Positions 1 to 5,927 of a stretch of DNA of 12,124 nucleotides are shown in pieces (positions within the stretch are counted from its first letter, which is position 1; every line of letters begins with the position of its first letter). The notes below the pieces were generated by a model, which was given only the letters and a program-made list of their open reading frames with translations, was not told the DNA's origin and searched no databases. Location: the NCBI GenBank assembly GCA_030628805.1, contig DAOVQG010000129.1, forward strand, positions 1 through 12,124. The letters are read 5' to 3'. The translations under genes were made by a program, and so were the position numbers. Origin of the DNA: JAGMDK01 sp023128695. Its GTDB lineage: Bacteria > Planctomycetota > Phycisphaerae > UBA1845 > Fen-1342.

Positions 1-61
1 CCGCCGTACGTTGCCCGGCCTGTCGCTTCGCACTACCTTTTATCGGGCCGATGCCCGGCCC
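1..61. repeat. Hairpin-family repeat, left copy
   Basis: Positions 1-35 match 1104-1138 at 34 of 35 bases (difference at position 7). After 35 comes an 18-mer at 44-61 that is the reverse complement, with one mismatch, of the 18-mer at 1147-1164 of the other copy. The 18-mer is therefore inverted between the two copies, and here the arm core GCCCGGCC occurs twice in direct orientation. The copy overlaps the last codons of the lipoprotein gene, so its C-terminal residues GRASAR are repeat-encoded. The left edge may continue outside the window. Confidence 0.75.
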
Positions 62-939
62 ACCCATAACGCGACCTCCTCGCATCTGCGTTTGTTGAGA
101 ACGTACCAGATTTCGTAGGGATCAGCATCTGAGTAGTCTAAGAGGTGCCTCACGATCACGGCCGGATCGCCGACAGCCCAACCTAAGGTGTCATAGGCTC
201 TAGACGGAATAATGGACCAAGGCACGCCGCTCACCTCGATCCACGCCGATTCCGCAGAAAGGCCCGTGATATCTCCGACGGACGCCAAGAATCCATGTCT
301 AACTGCCCACGTCTTGTCCGGATGTGTCACGTTTACGAGTTTTGCGACATACATGCTCTCATCAGTGTGTTGCAGGACGATCTGATCGCCGACTTGCCAT
401 TCATCAAGCGATTGAGATGTCGTCCAGACCAAAGCCTGCGCGCCCGCTGTCGTGAAGTATTTGCCGCAGATCACTCCTTTGAATGTTATAAAGATATCAG
501 GCACGAGAGGGTCAAGGCCGCTCGCCACTTCGATGCCGTCGGAGAGGCTGTCGCCGTCTGTGTCCGCCTTGAGTGGATCGGTATGTGCCTCGACTTCAAA
601 GCCATCCAGTAACCCATCTCCGTCTGTGTCCTGCAACTTGGCGTCCGTGCCCAACTCTCCTTCCTTGCCGTCGCTTAGCCCATCTCCATCAGTATCTATG
701 GCGAAAGGGTCTGGCTCTGGCTCAGGCTTGGGTTCTGACGTAGGCGGGGCTTGCGATGTCTCCACCTCTGGCGCGTCGGCAAGCGCGGCGGGGGACAGGG
801 CTTGCGATGTCTCCTCAGTTGGGCTCCTGTAGGACCCACCGGCAAGACCATCCGCATCAGACGCGGGCGGGCAACCACCGGCGAGGAGAACGCTGAATAG
901 CACACCGAACACTGCCAAGGATGCTCTTTTGGGCGACAT
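40..939 (-). CDS. Secreted lipoprotein with thrombospondin type 3-like calcium repeats
   Basis: A 299-residue predicted surface lipoprotein of unknown role. The ATG at 939 is chosen over upstream alternatives because an AGAGGA ribosome binding site (946-951) sits just before it and a signal peptide follows at once: basic start, hydrophobic residues 8-20, and a degenerate lipobox LAGGC with the lipidated Cys at 23. Residues 24-80 are a low-complexity Pro/Ser/Glu linker. Three acidic repeats start at residues 82, 104 and 126 (DTDGDG, DTDGDG, DTDGDS), exactly 22 residues apart; they match bacterial thrombospondin type 3 repeats, which bind calcium and act as rigid spacers. Residues 150-299 are rich in Trp and predicted strand, and I do not recognise a family. 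The last codons lie inside a repeat, so the natural C-terminus may have been replaced. It could be host DNA or cargo of the neighbouring element. Confidence 0.8.
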   Translation of the reverse strand: MSPKRASLAVFGVLFSVLLAGGCPPASDADGLAGGSYRSPTEETSQALSPAALADAPEVETSQAPPTSEPKPEPEPDPFAIDTDGDGLSDGKEGELGTDAKLQDTDGDGLLDGFEVEAHTDPLKADTDGDSLSDGIEVASGLDPLVPDIFITFKGVICGKYFTTAGAQALVWTTSQSLDEWQVGDQIVLQHTDESMYVAKLVNVTHPDKTWAVRHGFLASVGDITGLSAESAWIEVSGVPWSIIPSRAYDTLGWAVGDPAVIVRHLLDYSDADPYEIWYVLNKRRCEEVALWVGRASAR

Positions 940-1103
940 GAAGATTCCTCTCACTCTACCAGCCTCGACGATTAGATGTGCCGCCTTGGGCACGTGTGCT
1001 CAGTCTAACGTCATTTCGCCCTTTTTAACAGGGTTTTCTCCGGCCGGCACCCACGGCAGCCGCCAGAAGTGATATACTGCGGGCCGGGTAGGCGGCCGCG
1101 CAA
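940..1103. other. Divergent intergenic region between lipoprotein and unknown gene
   Basis: No gene is supported here. On the plus strand there is a TATACT hexamer (1073-1078), but nothing like a -35 box lies at the right distance. A GC-rich segment (1080-1103) leads into the hairpin repeat. The lipoprotein's ribosome binding site (946-951, minus strand) is the only well supported signal. Small open frames crossing this stretch have no start signals or recognisable composition. Confidence 0.4.
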
Positions 1104-1164
1104 CCGCCGTGCGTTGCCCGGCCTGTCGCTTCGCACTATCGGCGACGGGCCGGGCAACGGCCCG
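1104..1164. repeat. Hairpin-family repeat, right copy (18-bp stem)
   Basis: The first 35 bases duplicate positions 1-35. This copy forms a long hairpin: 1112-1129 pairs with 1142-1159 over 18 pairs with a single G-T wobble (1124 with 1147), leaving a 12-nt loop (1130-1141). It ends 20 nt before the TTG start of the next gene, so it could affect that gene's transcription or translation, or simply be a dispersed REP-like or MITE-like element that landed there. There is no T-run after it, so it is not a standard terminator on the plus strand. Confidence 0.7.
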
Positions 1165-1179
1165 CTGAGGTAGTGCGCC

Positions 1180-1881
1180 TTGCCCGAAGACACACCATGG
1201 AAGACAGCAGTGTGGGCGCTTACGAATTTCCTGCAAGCGTACACCTGGACACCGGTAACACCGATTCCGGCTAAGGCAGACCACCCGGACGCAGGGACCG
1301 TTTACTTCCGGACACGCGTGCAGCAAGTGCAGAGACTGCGTTTCCGAGAGCTTGCCGAAAATGCGATTCGCCGGATGTATGAAGCTGATATTCCAAATCG
1401 GTTGTTGTATGTGATCCTGAGCCGGTTCCTTGATGTAGCGCGGGTTGCCGAGGCAAGCGGGACAGACACCGTGATGATACACCTGCCGCCGGATGATCTG
1501 AGCAAGCTGGCAAAACTCACGCCGGCTGAAAACAGGGGAACGGAACCGACCGAACCCGATGAACGGAAGATCCCACCGCGTGCGCAGACAGCTTATGAGC
1601 AATACAAACAGGCGGTCGCGGTGTTAAATGTGTCGGAGCCGACCGACCGCGAAGCGTATGATGTGCTCGCCAAGGCTTGCGAACAGGCGGGCGAAGCGGC
1701 TGACCTTCCGAGCTTCGCGACGTGGCGCCGCAATCTGACGGAGTACCGGACGCGGACGGGGACGCAGAAGAACACCAGTCGAGCCGGACGCGGTGATTCT
1801 GGCAGTCGCTTCCCGAAGATTGAGGATATCGAACCGCAAAGTCTACCGAACCAAGTGCGGCCGCGCTGGGCGGATAGGTAA
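1180..1881 (+). CDS. Hypothetical protein, 233 aa, start TTG
   Basis: I do not recognise a named family. The TTG at 1180 is chosen because GAGG (1167-1170) lies 9 nt upstream. The protein is hydrophilic with no signal peptide or membrane segment. Residues 38-110 look helical with several basic residues. Residues 130-190 contain a motif, LPSFATWRRNLTEYR, about 15 residues before a basic patch GTQKNTSRAGR. Segments of this style (a helix, then LPSFATW, then a short basic tail) seem familiar to me from planctomycete hypothetical proteins and could be a helix-turn-helix-type DNA-binding region, but that is recollection, not a match I can show. A rho-independent terminator lies 49 nt after the stop, which supports a real single-gene transcript. 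It may be the outermost visible gene of the integrated element. Confidence 0.65.
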   Translation: MPEDTPWKTAVWALTNFLQAYTWTPVTPIPAKADHPDAGTVYFRTRVQQVQRLRFRELAENAIRRMYEADIPNRLLYVILSRFLDVARVAEASGTDTVMIHLPPDDLSKLAKLTPAENRGTEPTEPDERKIPPRAQTAYEQYKQAVAVLNVSEPTDREAYDVLAKACEQAGEAADLPSFATWRRNLTEYRTRTGTQKNTSRAGRGDSGSRFPKIEDIEPQSLPNQVRPRWADR

Positions 1882-1929
1882 GGGCAGAAGGCAAGCGGAA
1901 GGTCAGCGGAATTCTGCACTGGCAATCAT

Positions 1930-1960
1930 CGCCCCTGGCTGGCCGTCAGGGGTGTTTTTT
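1930..1960 (+). terminator. Rho-independent terminator after the 233-aa gene
   Basis: Stem 1930-1937 with 1947-1954 (CGCCCCTG with CAGGGGTG, eight pairs including one G-T wobble), 9-nt loop, then six T residues (1955-1960). It closes the upstream transcript and separates it from the mobile-element operon. Confidence 0.8.
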
Positions 1961-1970
1961 GCGCCAAGGT

Positions 1971-2072
1971 GTGGAAGGTTTGGGCTTCCACCCCTTCCGG
2001 TCTGTGGTTTTCGGCGGGCGTGTGTTGACAGCGCACCGCAACCGCTGGCACGCCCGACACCGTAGACCGGAG
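1971..2072 (+). promoter_or_regulatory. Structured leader upstream of the AlpA-like operon
   Basis: Four inverted repeats stack in about 100 nt. GTGGAAG/CTTCCAC (1971-1977 with 1985-1991) is a separate hairpin. It is followed by a nested set: CCGGTCT/AGACCGG (1997-2003 with 2064-2070), CGGGCGTG/CACGCCCG (2015-2022 with 2049-2056) and CAGCG/CGCTG (2029-2033 with 2043-2047). All four are perfect. The outermost strand overlaps the GGAG ribosome binding site (2069-2072) of the ATG at 2082, so folding could mask it. A consensus -35-like TTGACA lies inside (2025-2030) but has no convincing -10 at 16-18 nt. Whether this acts as RNA, as protein binding sites or as part of an attachment region cannot be told from sequence. 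Confidence 0.45.
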
Positions 2073-2081
2073 CTTGTCACT

Positions 2082-2345
2082 ATGACAACGCCGAATCACG
2101 CCACCGACGGGCGGACCGTCGGGCCGGAGCCGCGACCGGCCATAATCGCAGAACTACTGGATGTTGGGGCTGTGGCGGGGCTGCTCAGGTGTTCCCGCCG
2201 TCACGTCTACAGGTTGAGTGACGCCGGCCGGTTGCCGAGGCCGATCAAGCTCGGTCAGCTCGTCCGCTGGCGGCGAGCCTCGCTCAACGAGTGGCTGGCC
2301 GCCGGGTGTCCGCCGGTGCGCAGCGTGCGCGGGGGTGCGCGATGA
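2082..2345 (+). CDS. AlpA/excisionase-like helix-turn-helix protein
   Basis: An 87-residue protein, small and basic, as expected for the AlpA/HTH_17 group of prophage and mobile-element regulators. Residues 22-75 carry the fold: ELLDVGAVAGLLRCSRRHVY gives the first helices and the turn, and LPRPIKLGQLVRWRRASLNEWL is the characteristic wing and closing helix of MerR-like excisionases. Family members bind near attachment sites or promoters and either activate the integrase gene or bend DNA for excision. The start is the ATG at 2082 with GGAG 9 nt upstream; an earlier in-frame TTG at 1959 would have to translate through the terminator and leader. Its stop overlaps the next start as ATGA (2342-2345), so it heads a translationally coupled operon. 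Confidence 0.85.
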   Translation: MTTPNHATDGRTVGPEPRPAIIAELLDVGAVAGLLRCSRRHVYRLSDAGRLPRPIKLGQLVRWRRASLNEWLAAGCPPVRSVRGGAR

Positions 2346-2761
2346 CTGAGCTGATGCACGCCACAACCGCCGAGGGCGAGCGGCGCAAGCTCGATGCTCA
2401 CGCGCTGCTCGCTGCGCGGCGCGCAGTCTATGTGCTTCGCGGCCGACGGGCGCTGCTCACGGCACTGTGTTATAGGGGCGAGGCTACTGCTGACGACGTG
2501 CGGCGCGCAGTAGCACTGCCCGACGACGTCGACCCGGTATGTCTCGGCGTGGTGCCGGGGCCGCTGGCCAGAGCCGGGATCATCGAGTCGGACGGCTTCG
2601 CCAAGAGTACCCGGCCGGAATCGCACGCCCGGCCGGTGCAAGTCTGGAGGCTCGCTGACCGCGCCGCGGCGGTCGCGTGGCTGGCGACACACCCGGACCG
2701 GTCGGACCCGGCGCAGCCAATCGCAGGCAGTGCCACTACGCTATGGGACGCACCGCGGTGA
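2342..2761 (+). CDS. Small winged-helix-like mobile-element protein
   Basis: A 139-residue protein with no family name that I can assign. A plausible winged-helix core runs from about residue 34 to 110. RRALLTALCYRGEATADDVR reads as two helices leading to a recognition segment, PGPLARAGIIES as the third helix and first strand, and HARPVQVWRLAD as the wing that closes the fold. Charge and length fit a DNA-binding accessory protein. It overlaps both neighbours by a few bases: ATGA with the AlpA-like gene and, at its end, GTGA with the replication-like gene. It therefore belongs to a three-gene coupled operon, and a role in replication control or copy control is a reasonable guess from that position only. 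Confidence 0.7.
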   Translation: MTELMHATTAEGERRKLDAHALLAARRAVYVLRGRRALLTALCYRGEATADDVRRAVALPDDVDPVCLGVVPGPLARAGIIESDGFAKSTRPESHARPVQVWRLADRAAAVAWLATHPDRSDPAQPIAGSATTLWDAPR

Positions 2762-3633
2762 GCTGGCGGATCGTGCAGGCTGTCCTGGCACGCTCTGAGG
2801 CGCGCCGGTCGGCACGTCTGGTGCTGGTTGTGCTCGCCGAGCGTGCAAACGACGACGGCGTATGCTGGCCGGGCGTCGATGACACTGCGCATCGCGTCCG
2901 GCTCTCCCGTCGCCAGACAGAGAAGTTGCTCGCACGACTCGTGGATTCGGGCGAGTTGCTAATCGCCCAGCCGGGCGGCGGCAAGGGGCTGACGAATCGA
3001 TATGTCATACGGGCCGGTCGCTCCGACGATGAGCTTGCACCACTGCTTGGCCAAACCCCGTCGCCAATGACGGGGTTCGATGACGTAGCCGAGGGTGCGA
3101 ACCCCGTCATTTCGGGCGCGGAACCCCGTCGCCCGCGACGTGAAACCCCGTCATTTCGGGCGCAAACCCCGTCGGCGCCGACGGGGGAACCAACAGAACC
3201 AACAGTGAACCCCCATGTAGAACCAACAGGGAGATCTGTTTGTTCATCCAAGGGCGGAACTGTTACTGCTGCTGTCGATCCCCATGCAGCAGAGTTCAAC
3301 CGACTTCTGGGGGAACGGCGTGCAGACGAGGCCCGACTGAGCGGGGGATGCACACCGACTCCTCTTGCTAGACAGATTACTCAAGTAGCCGATAGTGCCA
3401 AACCGAGGGCGTCCCCGTGCGGGACAAAACGACGTGGGCGCATTCCCGAGGCTGAACAACAGCGGACATATGAACTACTTCGCGTCGTGCCGGATTTGCT
3501 GGATGCCGATGCGCGTGACCTGGCTCGCATTGGCACCGAAGCCGAATTTCGACGGGCGCTCGAATTGATGAACAGCAAGCGCCCGCGAAACATCGGCGGC
3601 TGGCTACGGACGGCGGTGACGGAAGGCTGGTAG
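2758..3633 (+). CDS. Winged-helix replication-initiator-like protein (phage O-like)
   Basis: A 291-residue protein. The start is taken as GTG 2758 because it overlaps the previous stop (GTGA, 2758-2761), repeating the operon's coupling pattern; an in-frame ATG at 2743 would add five residues and is possible. Residues 1-85 form a winged helix of the HTH_36 type: RLVLVVLAERANDDGVCWPG, then LSRRQTEKLLARLVDSGELL and a Gly-rich wing. Such domains open phage O-like and plasmid initiators. Residues 97-157 are a disordered Pro/Thr-rich linker whose DNA contains regularly spaced iteron-like repeats. Residues 225-291 are helical and may bind helicase or other replication proteins. Lambda O has the same plan, with a DNA-binding N-terminus and the origin in the linker DNA. 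A role in origin recognition is inferred from fold plus repeats; no catalytic motif for helicase or primase is present. Confidence 0.75.
   Translation: MSWRIVQAVLARSEARRSARLVLVVLAERANDDGVCWPGVDDTAHRVRLSRRQTEKLLARLVDSGELLIAQPGGGKGLTNRYVIRAGRSDDELAPLLGQTPSPMTGFDDVAEGANPVISGAEPRRPRRETPSFRAQTPSAPTGEPTEPTVNPHVEPTGRSVCSSKGGTVTAAVDPHAAEFNRLLGERRADEARLSGGCTPTPLARQITQVADSAKPRASPCGTKRRGRIPEAEQQRTYELLRVVPDLLDADARDLARIGTEAEFRRALELMNSKRPRNIGGWLRTAVTEGW
3054..3186. repeat. Iteron-like array inside the initiator gene
   Basis: The motif AACCCCGTC occurs at 3054, 3100, 3122, 3144 and 3165; the last four are spaced 22, 22 and 21 nt apart. The copies at 3100-3119 and 3144-3163 agree over a full 20 bases. An inverted copy at 3069-3077 pairs perfectly with 3054-3062, and the last copy is part of a perfect 20-bp palindrome (3167-3186). 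The motif is read in three different frames (TPS, NPV and EPR). It is followed by GAACCAACA at 3187, 3196 and 3220. This pattern fits replication iterons beside an origin. Confidence 0.7.
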
Positions 3634-3662
3634 CTGCATACGAAAGGCGACATCCAGGATCA

Positions 3663-3714
3663 GAAATGGATTTCATTTGACAATGATCCCAGCATGTGTA
3701 ATACTTCTCACATG
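3663..3714 (+). promoter_or_regulatory. Promoter with dyad operators for the Cro-like gene
   Basis: TTGACA (3677-3682), a 16-nt spacer and TAATAC (3699-3704) make the best sigma-70-like promoter in the window. Transcription would start near 3711-3712, which is the ATG of the regulator, so the message could be leaderless. Two dyads frame it: GAAAT-GG-ATTTC (3663-3674) just before the -35 box, and CATGTG-N10-CACATG (3693-3698 with 3709-3714), whose ten-base spacer starts with the -10 box. These are natural candidates for operators of the encoded repressor. Confidence 0.65.
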
Positions 3715-3936
3715 GCCAAGAAACGTGTGGAACAGACCATAACTGCTGTATTGAAAAAGGCGATTGCCGAGAGCGGCTTGCCGTACCTGACGATTGAGCA
3801 AGCAACGGGCGTCAAACGGGCATCGATCATGCGCTTCATGCGCGGCGAGCAATCGCTTCGGCTCGATATGGCTGACAAGCTCGCTTCGCACTTCGGCTTT
3901 GAGTGTAGGCGACCGAGACACGAACGAGCGAGGTGA
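3712..3936 (+). CDS. Cro/C1-type helix-turn-helix regulator
   Basis: A 74-residue single-domain DNA-binding protein. After a basic N-terminus (MAKKRV), residues 8-65 form the five-helix Cro/C1 fold: ITAVLKKAIAESGL, then YLTIEQATGV and KRASIMRFMRGEQSL as the helix-turn-helix with the typical RFMRGE end, and RLDMADKLASHFGFE as the closing helices. Proteins of this length repress or tune their own promoter in phages and integrative elements. The ATG at 3712 is chosen because the ATG at 3694 would lie upstream of the predicted transcription start. There is no ribosome binding site ahead of it, consistent with leaderless translation like lambda cI from PRM. It is followed after 3 nt by the membrane-protein gene. 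Confidence 0.8.
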   Translation: MAKKRVEQTITAVLKKAIAESGLPYLTIEQATGVKRASIMRFMRGEQSLRLDMADKLASHFGFECRRPRHERAR

Positions 3937-3939
3937 ACT

Positions 3940-4149
3940 ATGACAGCGGGTGTGATATTCTTACTTGGGTTGGCACTGTTCATAGTTGCACAAGTTTCAT
4001 TGAGAGCAATGGCTGCCGTATATGCTGCGAAAGACGCTAATCCAAGAACACCTGAGGCTATATCTAAGGCTCGTTTAATCGGGTTAGTAAATCTGCTGGG
4101 TTGGATTCTGATGATTGTCGGTGGAATCTGGTTTCTCATTGGGAGCTAA
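3940..4149 (+). CDS. Small two-helix membrane protein
   Basis: A 69-residue protein with two hydrophobic helices, about residues 4-22 and 46-67, joined by a polar loop (AAKDANPRTPEAISKARL). No family is recognised. AGGTGA (3931-3936) overlaps the stop of the regulator gene and provides the ribosome binding site; the ATG follows 3 nt later. Codon use is visibly less GC-rich than that of the recombinase next to it, hinting at a separate origin. The position between a repressor and an integrase is where phages and integrative elements often carry immunity, exclusion or small toxic membrane proteins, but nothing in the sequence decides between these. Confidence 0.65.
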   Translation: MTAGVIFLLGLALFIVAQVSLRAMAAVYAAKDANPRTPEAISKARLIGLVNLLGWILMIVGGIWFLIGS

Positions 4150-4157
4150 GTTGGGAA

Positions 4158-5927
4158 ATGGCAAGTCTGTTCCGAAAGACCGTAACGCGACCGTTGCCCA
4201 AGGGCGCGGAAATCACTAACCGCAAGGCTGGACCAGTAGCGACGTGGTGCGACCGCAACGGCCGCAAGCAAACCGCGCCGCTGGTGCTCGACGATGACAG
4301 TACGCCGAAGCTCGGGAAAGACGGCAAGCCACGTATCCGCACCAAGAGCGCGACAGTTTACGCCAAGGTGGCGGGAATCGGTGACGCGATACCGACCGGC
4401 TGCCGGACCGAGGATGCAGCGCGGTACAAGCTCGCCGAACTCGTGAAGCGTGCCGAGCATATCGCTTCGGGCATCCTGACGGACGCCGAGGCTCGGACTG
4501 CCGACCATCAGACAACGCCGCTGAGCGAGCATATCGCCGCGTACTGCAATCACCTGAAAGCTCGAAACGTCACGCCGCGTCGAATCAAACAGAACCGATC
4601 AAGGCTTGAGCGTGTTGCCGGCGAGTGCGAATGGAAGCTGCTGTCGGACCTGAGCGGGACCGGGCTGGAATCTTGGCTCACCGAGAAACGCGACACGGCC
4701 GAAATGTACGCCGCGAATTGGAATGACCACCGAGGGACGTGGATCGCGTTCGCGAACTGGATGAAGCGGAAGACCGTCGGTCGGCTTGTGGGCAATCCCT
4801 TCACCGGCGTACCGCTTGCGAACGAAAGGGCTGACCCGCGCCGCAAGCGCCGAGCGATGACCGAGGGTGAGCTTGTGCGGCTGCTCAAGGTGGCGCGGCT
4901 GCGCCCGGCGGCCGAGTTTGGCCGGGATACCGTGAAACTCGCCGACGCGGACATACCGAACGATGCCAAGAGCCGGGCGGGGTGGACGAAAGCACCGCTG
5001 AGCTTCGCGACGCTCGACGTGGCGGTTGAGAACGGACGCAAGGCACTCCGCAAGCGGCCCGATTTCATCGCCGAGCTTGAGGCACGCGGCCGGGAACGGG
5101 CGTTGCTCTACAAGCTGCTTGTGCTCACCGGATTGCGGAAGGGTGAGCTTGCTTCGCTGACGGTCGGGCAATGCGAGCTTGCCAGCCGTATGCCGCATAT
5201 CACGCTGAACGCGGCCGACGAAAAGAACCGCGAAGGGAATACCGTACCGCTGCGGGCCGATCTCACGGCCGACCTATCGCGACACCTTGCTGGCCGGCTG
5301 CGTGTTCAACAGCGGGCCGCGAAAGCCGCTTCCCGGCCTATCCCGTTGCGACTCTCGCCCACCGAAAAGCTCGTGTACGTGCCGACCGGGCTGGTGCGCA
5401 TCCTGAACCGCGACCTTGAAGCGGCGGGCATACCTAAGCGCGACGACCGGGGCCGGACGCTCGACGTTCACGCACTGCGGACTACATTCGGTTCGCTGCT
5501 GAGCCGGGCGGGCGTGCCGCTGCGGACCGCACAAGCCGCGATGCGACATTCCGACCCGAGCTTGACCGCGAATGTGTACACCGATCCGCGTCTACTTGAC
5601 GTGTCCGGGGCGGTGGAATCGTTGCCCGAATTGCCGCTGGACGATGCGCCGAATACCGAACATCAGCGCAAAACGGGCACTACGGACAGTGGCGCGGTTT
5701 CGGTTGCACCGACGGTTGCACTAAATGCGGGCAATTTAGGACAATGTTTGGCTAACACTGACACACGGGGCAATGTAGACACTTCGGCGAGCCCGACAAC
5801 CGGCACTGCTGTAAGTGCTGGTTTCGTCGATGGTAAGCACACGCCGGCACGCGATGACAACGGTGGGGAAACTGGGCGGCAAGGGACTCGAACCCCTGAC
5901 TTTCTCGGTGTAAACGAGACGCTCTAG
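4158..5927 (+). CDS. Tyrosine recombinase (integrase) at tRNA-Val
   Basis: A 589-residue site-specific recombinase of the phage integrase family. The ATG at 4158 follows the membrane-protein stop by 8 nt; a longer frame from 4101 would overlap that gene with no benefit. Residues 118-220 form the helical core-binding domain. The catalytic domain (about 228-485) has the expected residues: Arg327 (LTGLRKGEL), His438 and Arg441 (HALR), His464 (MRHSDP) and the nucleophile Tyr474 (NVYTD). An insertion of about 50 residues lies between the start of the catalytic domain and Arg327. A 115-residue tail follows Tyr474, far longer than usual, and looks disordered. Its last 18 or so residues (GRQGTRTPDF...) are the antisense of the tRNA gene, and the stop lies in the D-arm. 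The natural C-terminus in the excised form is therefore probably different. Confidence 0.92.
   Translation: MASLFRKTVTRPLPKGAEITNRKAGPVATWCDRNGRKQTAPLVLDDDSTPKLGKDGKPRIRTKSATVYAKVAGIGDAIPTGCRTEDAARYKLAELVKRAEHIASGILTDAEARTADHQTTPLSEHIAAYCNHLKARNVTPRRIKQNRSRLERVAGECEWKLLSDLSGTGLESWLTEKRDTAEMYAANWNDHRGTWIAFANWMKRKTVGRLVGNPFTGVPLANERADPRRKRRAMTEGELVRLLKVARLRPAAEFGRDTVKLADADIPNDAKSRAGWTKAPLSFATLDVAVENGRKALRKRPDFIAELEARGRERALLYKLLVLTGLRKGELASLTVGQCELASRMPHITLNAADEKNREGNTVPLRADLTADLSRHLAGRLRVQQRAAKAASRPIPLRLSPTEKLVYVPTGLVRILNRDLEAAGIPKRDDRGRTLDVHALRTTFGSLLSRAGVPLRTAQAAMRHSDPSLTANVYTDPRLLDVSGAVESLPELPLDDAPNTEHQRKTGTTDSGAVSVAPTVALNAGNLGQCLANTDTRGNVDTSASPTTGTAVSAGFVDGKHTPARDDNGGETGRQGTRTPDFLGVNETL

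Noticed and set aside
1000..1602. A 200-residue minus-strand frame overlapping the start of the 233-aa gene
   Set aside because: It runs through the hairpin repeat and antisense to the better supported plus-strand gene, has no ribosome binding site and shows no recognisable motif.
1864..1890. Possible left attachment site resembling the tRNA end
   Set aside because: Only about eight bases match (TGGGCGG and one more), too short and without the T-arm sequence.
2025..2030. TTGACA as -35 box of the AlpA-like operon
   Set aside because: No -10-like hexamer occurs 16-18 nt downstream; the sequence there is GC-rich, so I do not call a promoter.
1959..2081. Upstream in-frame TTG start for the AlpA-like protein
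   Set aside because: It begins within the T-run of a terminator and would add 41 residues unlike the family; ATG 2082 has a ribosome binding site.
3054..3186. CRISPR-like reading of the 22-nt-spaced repeats
   Set aside because: Repeats are nine bases long with short similar spacers, lie within a coding frame, and no cas gene is near.
3694..3711. Upstream ATG for the Cro-like regulator
   Set aside because: It falls between the -35 and -10 boxes of the predicted promoter, so it should not be in the transcript.
4101..4157. Longer recombinase start overlapping the membrane-protein gene
   Set aside because: The additional residues do not resemble an integrase N-terminus, and ATG 4158 is well placed just after the previous stop.
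5274..5549. Minus-strand frames inside the recombinase gene
   Set aside because: They lie antisense to the catalytic motifs of a clear recombinase and have Arg/Pro-rich shadow composition.
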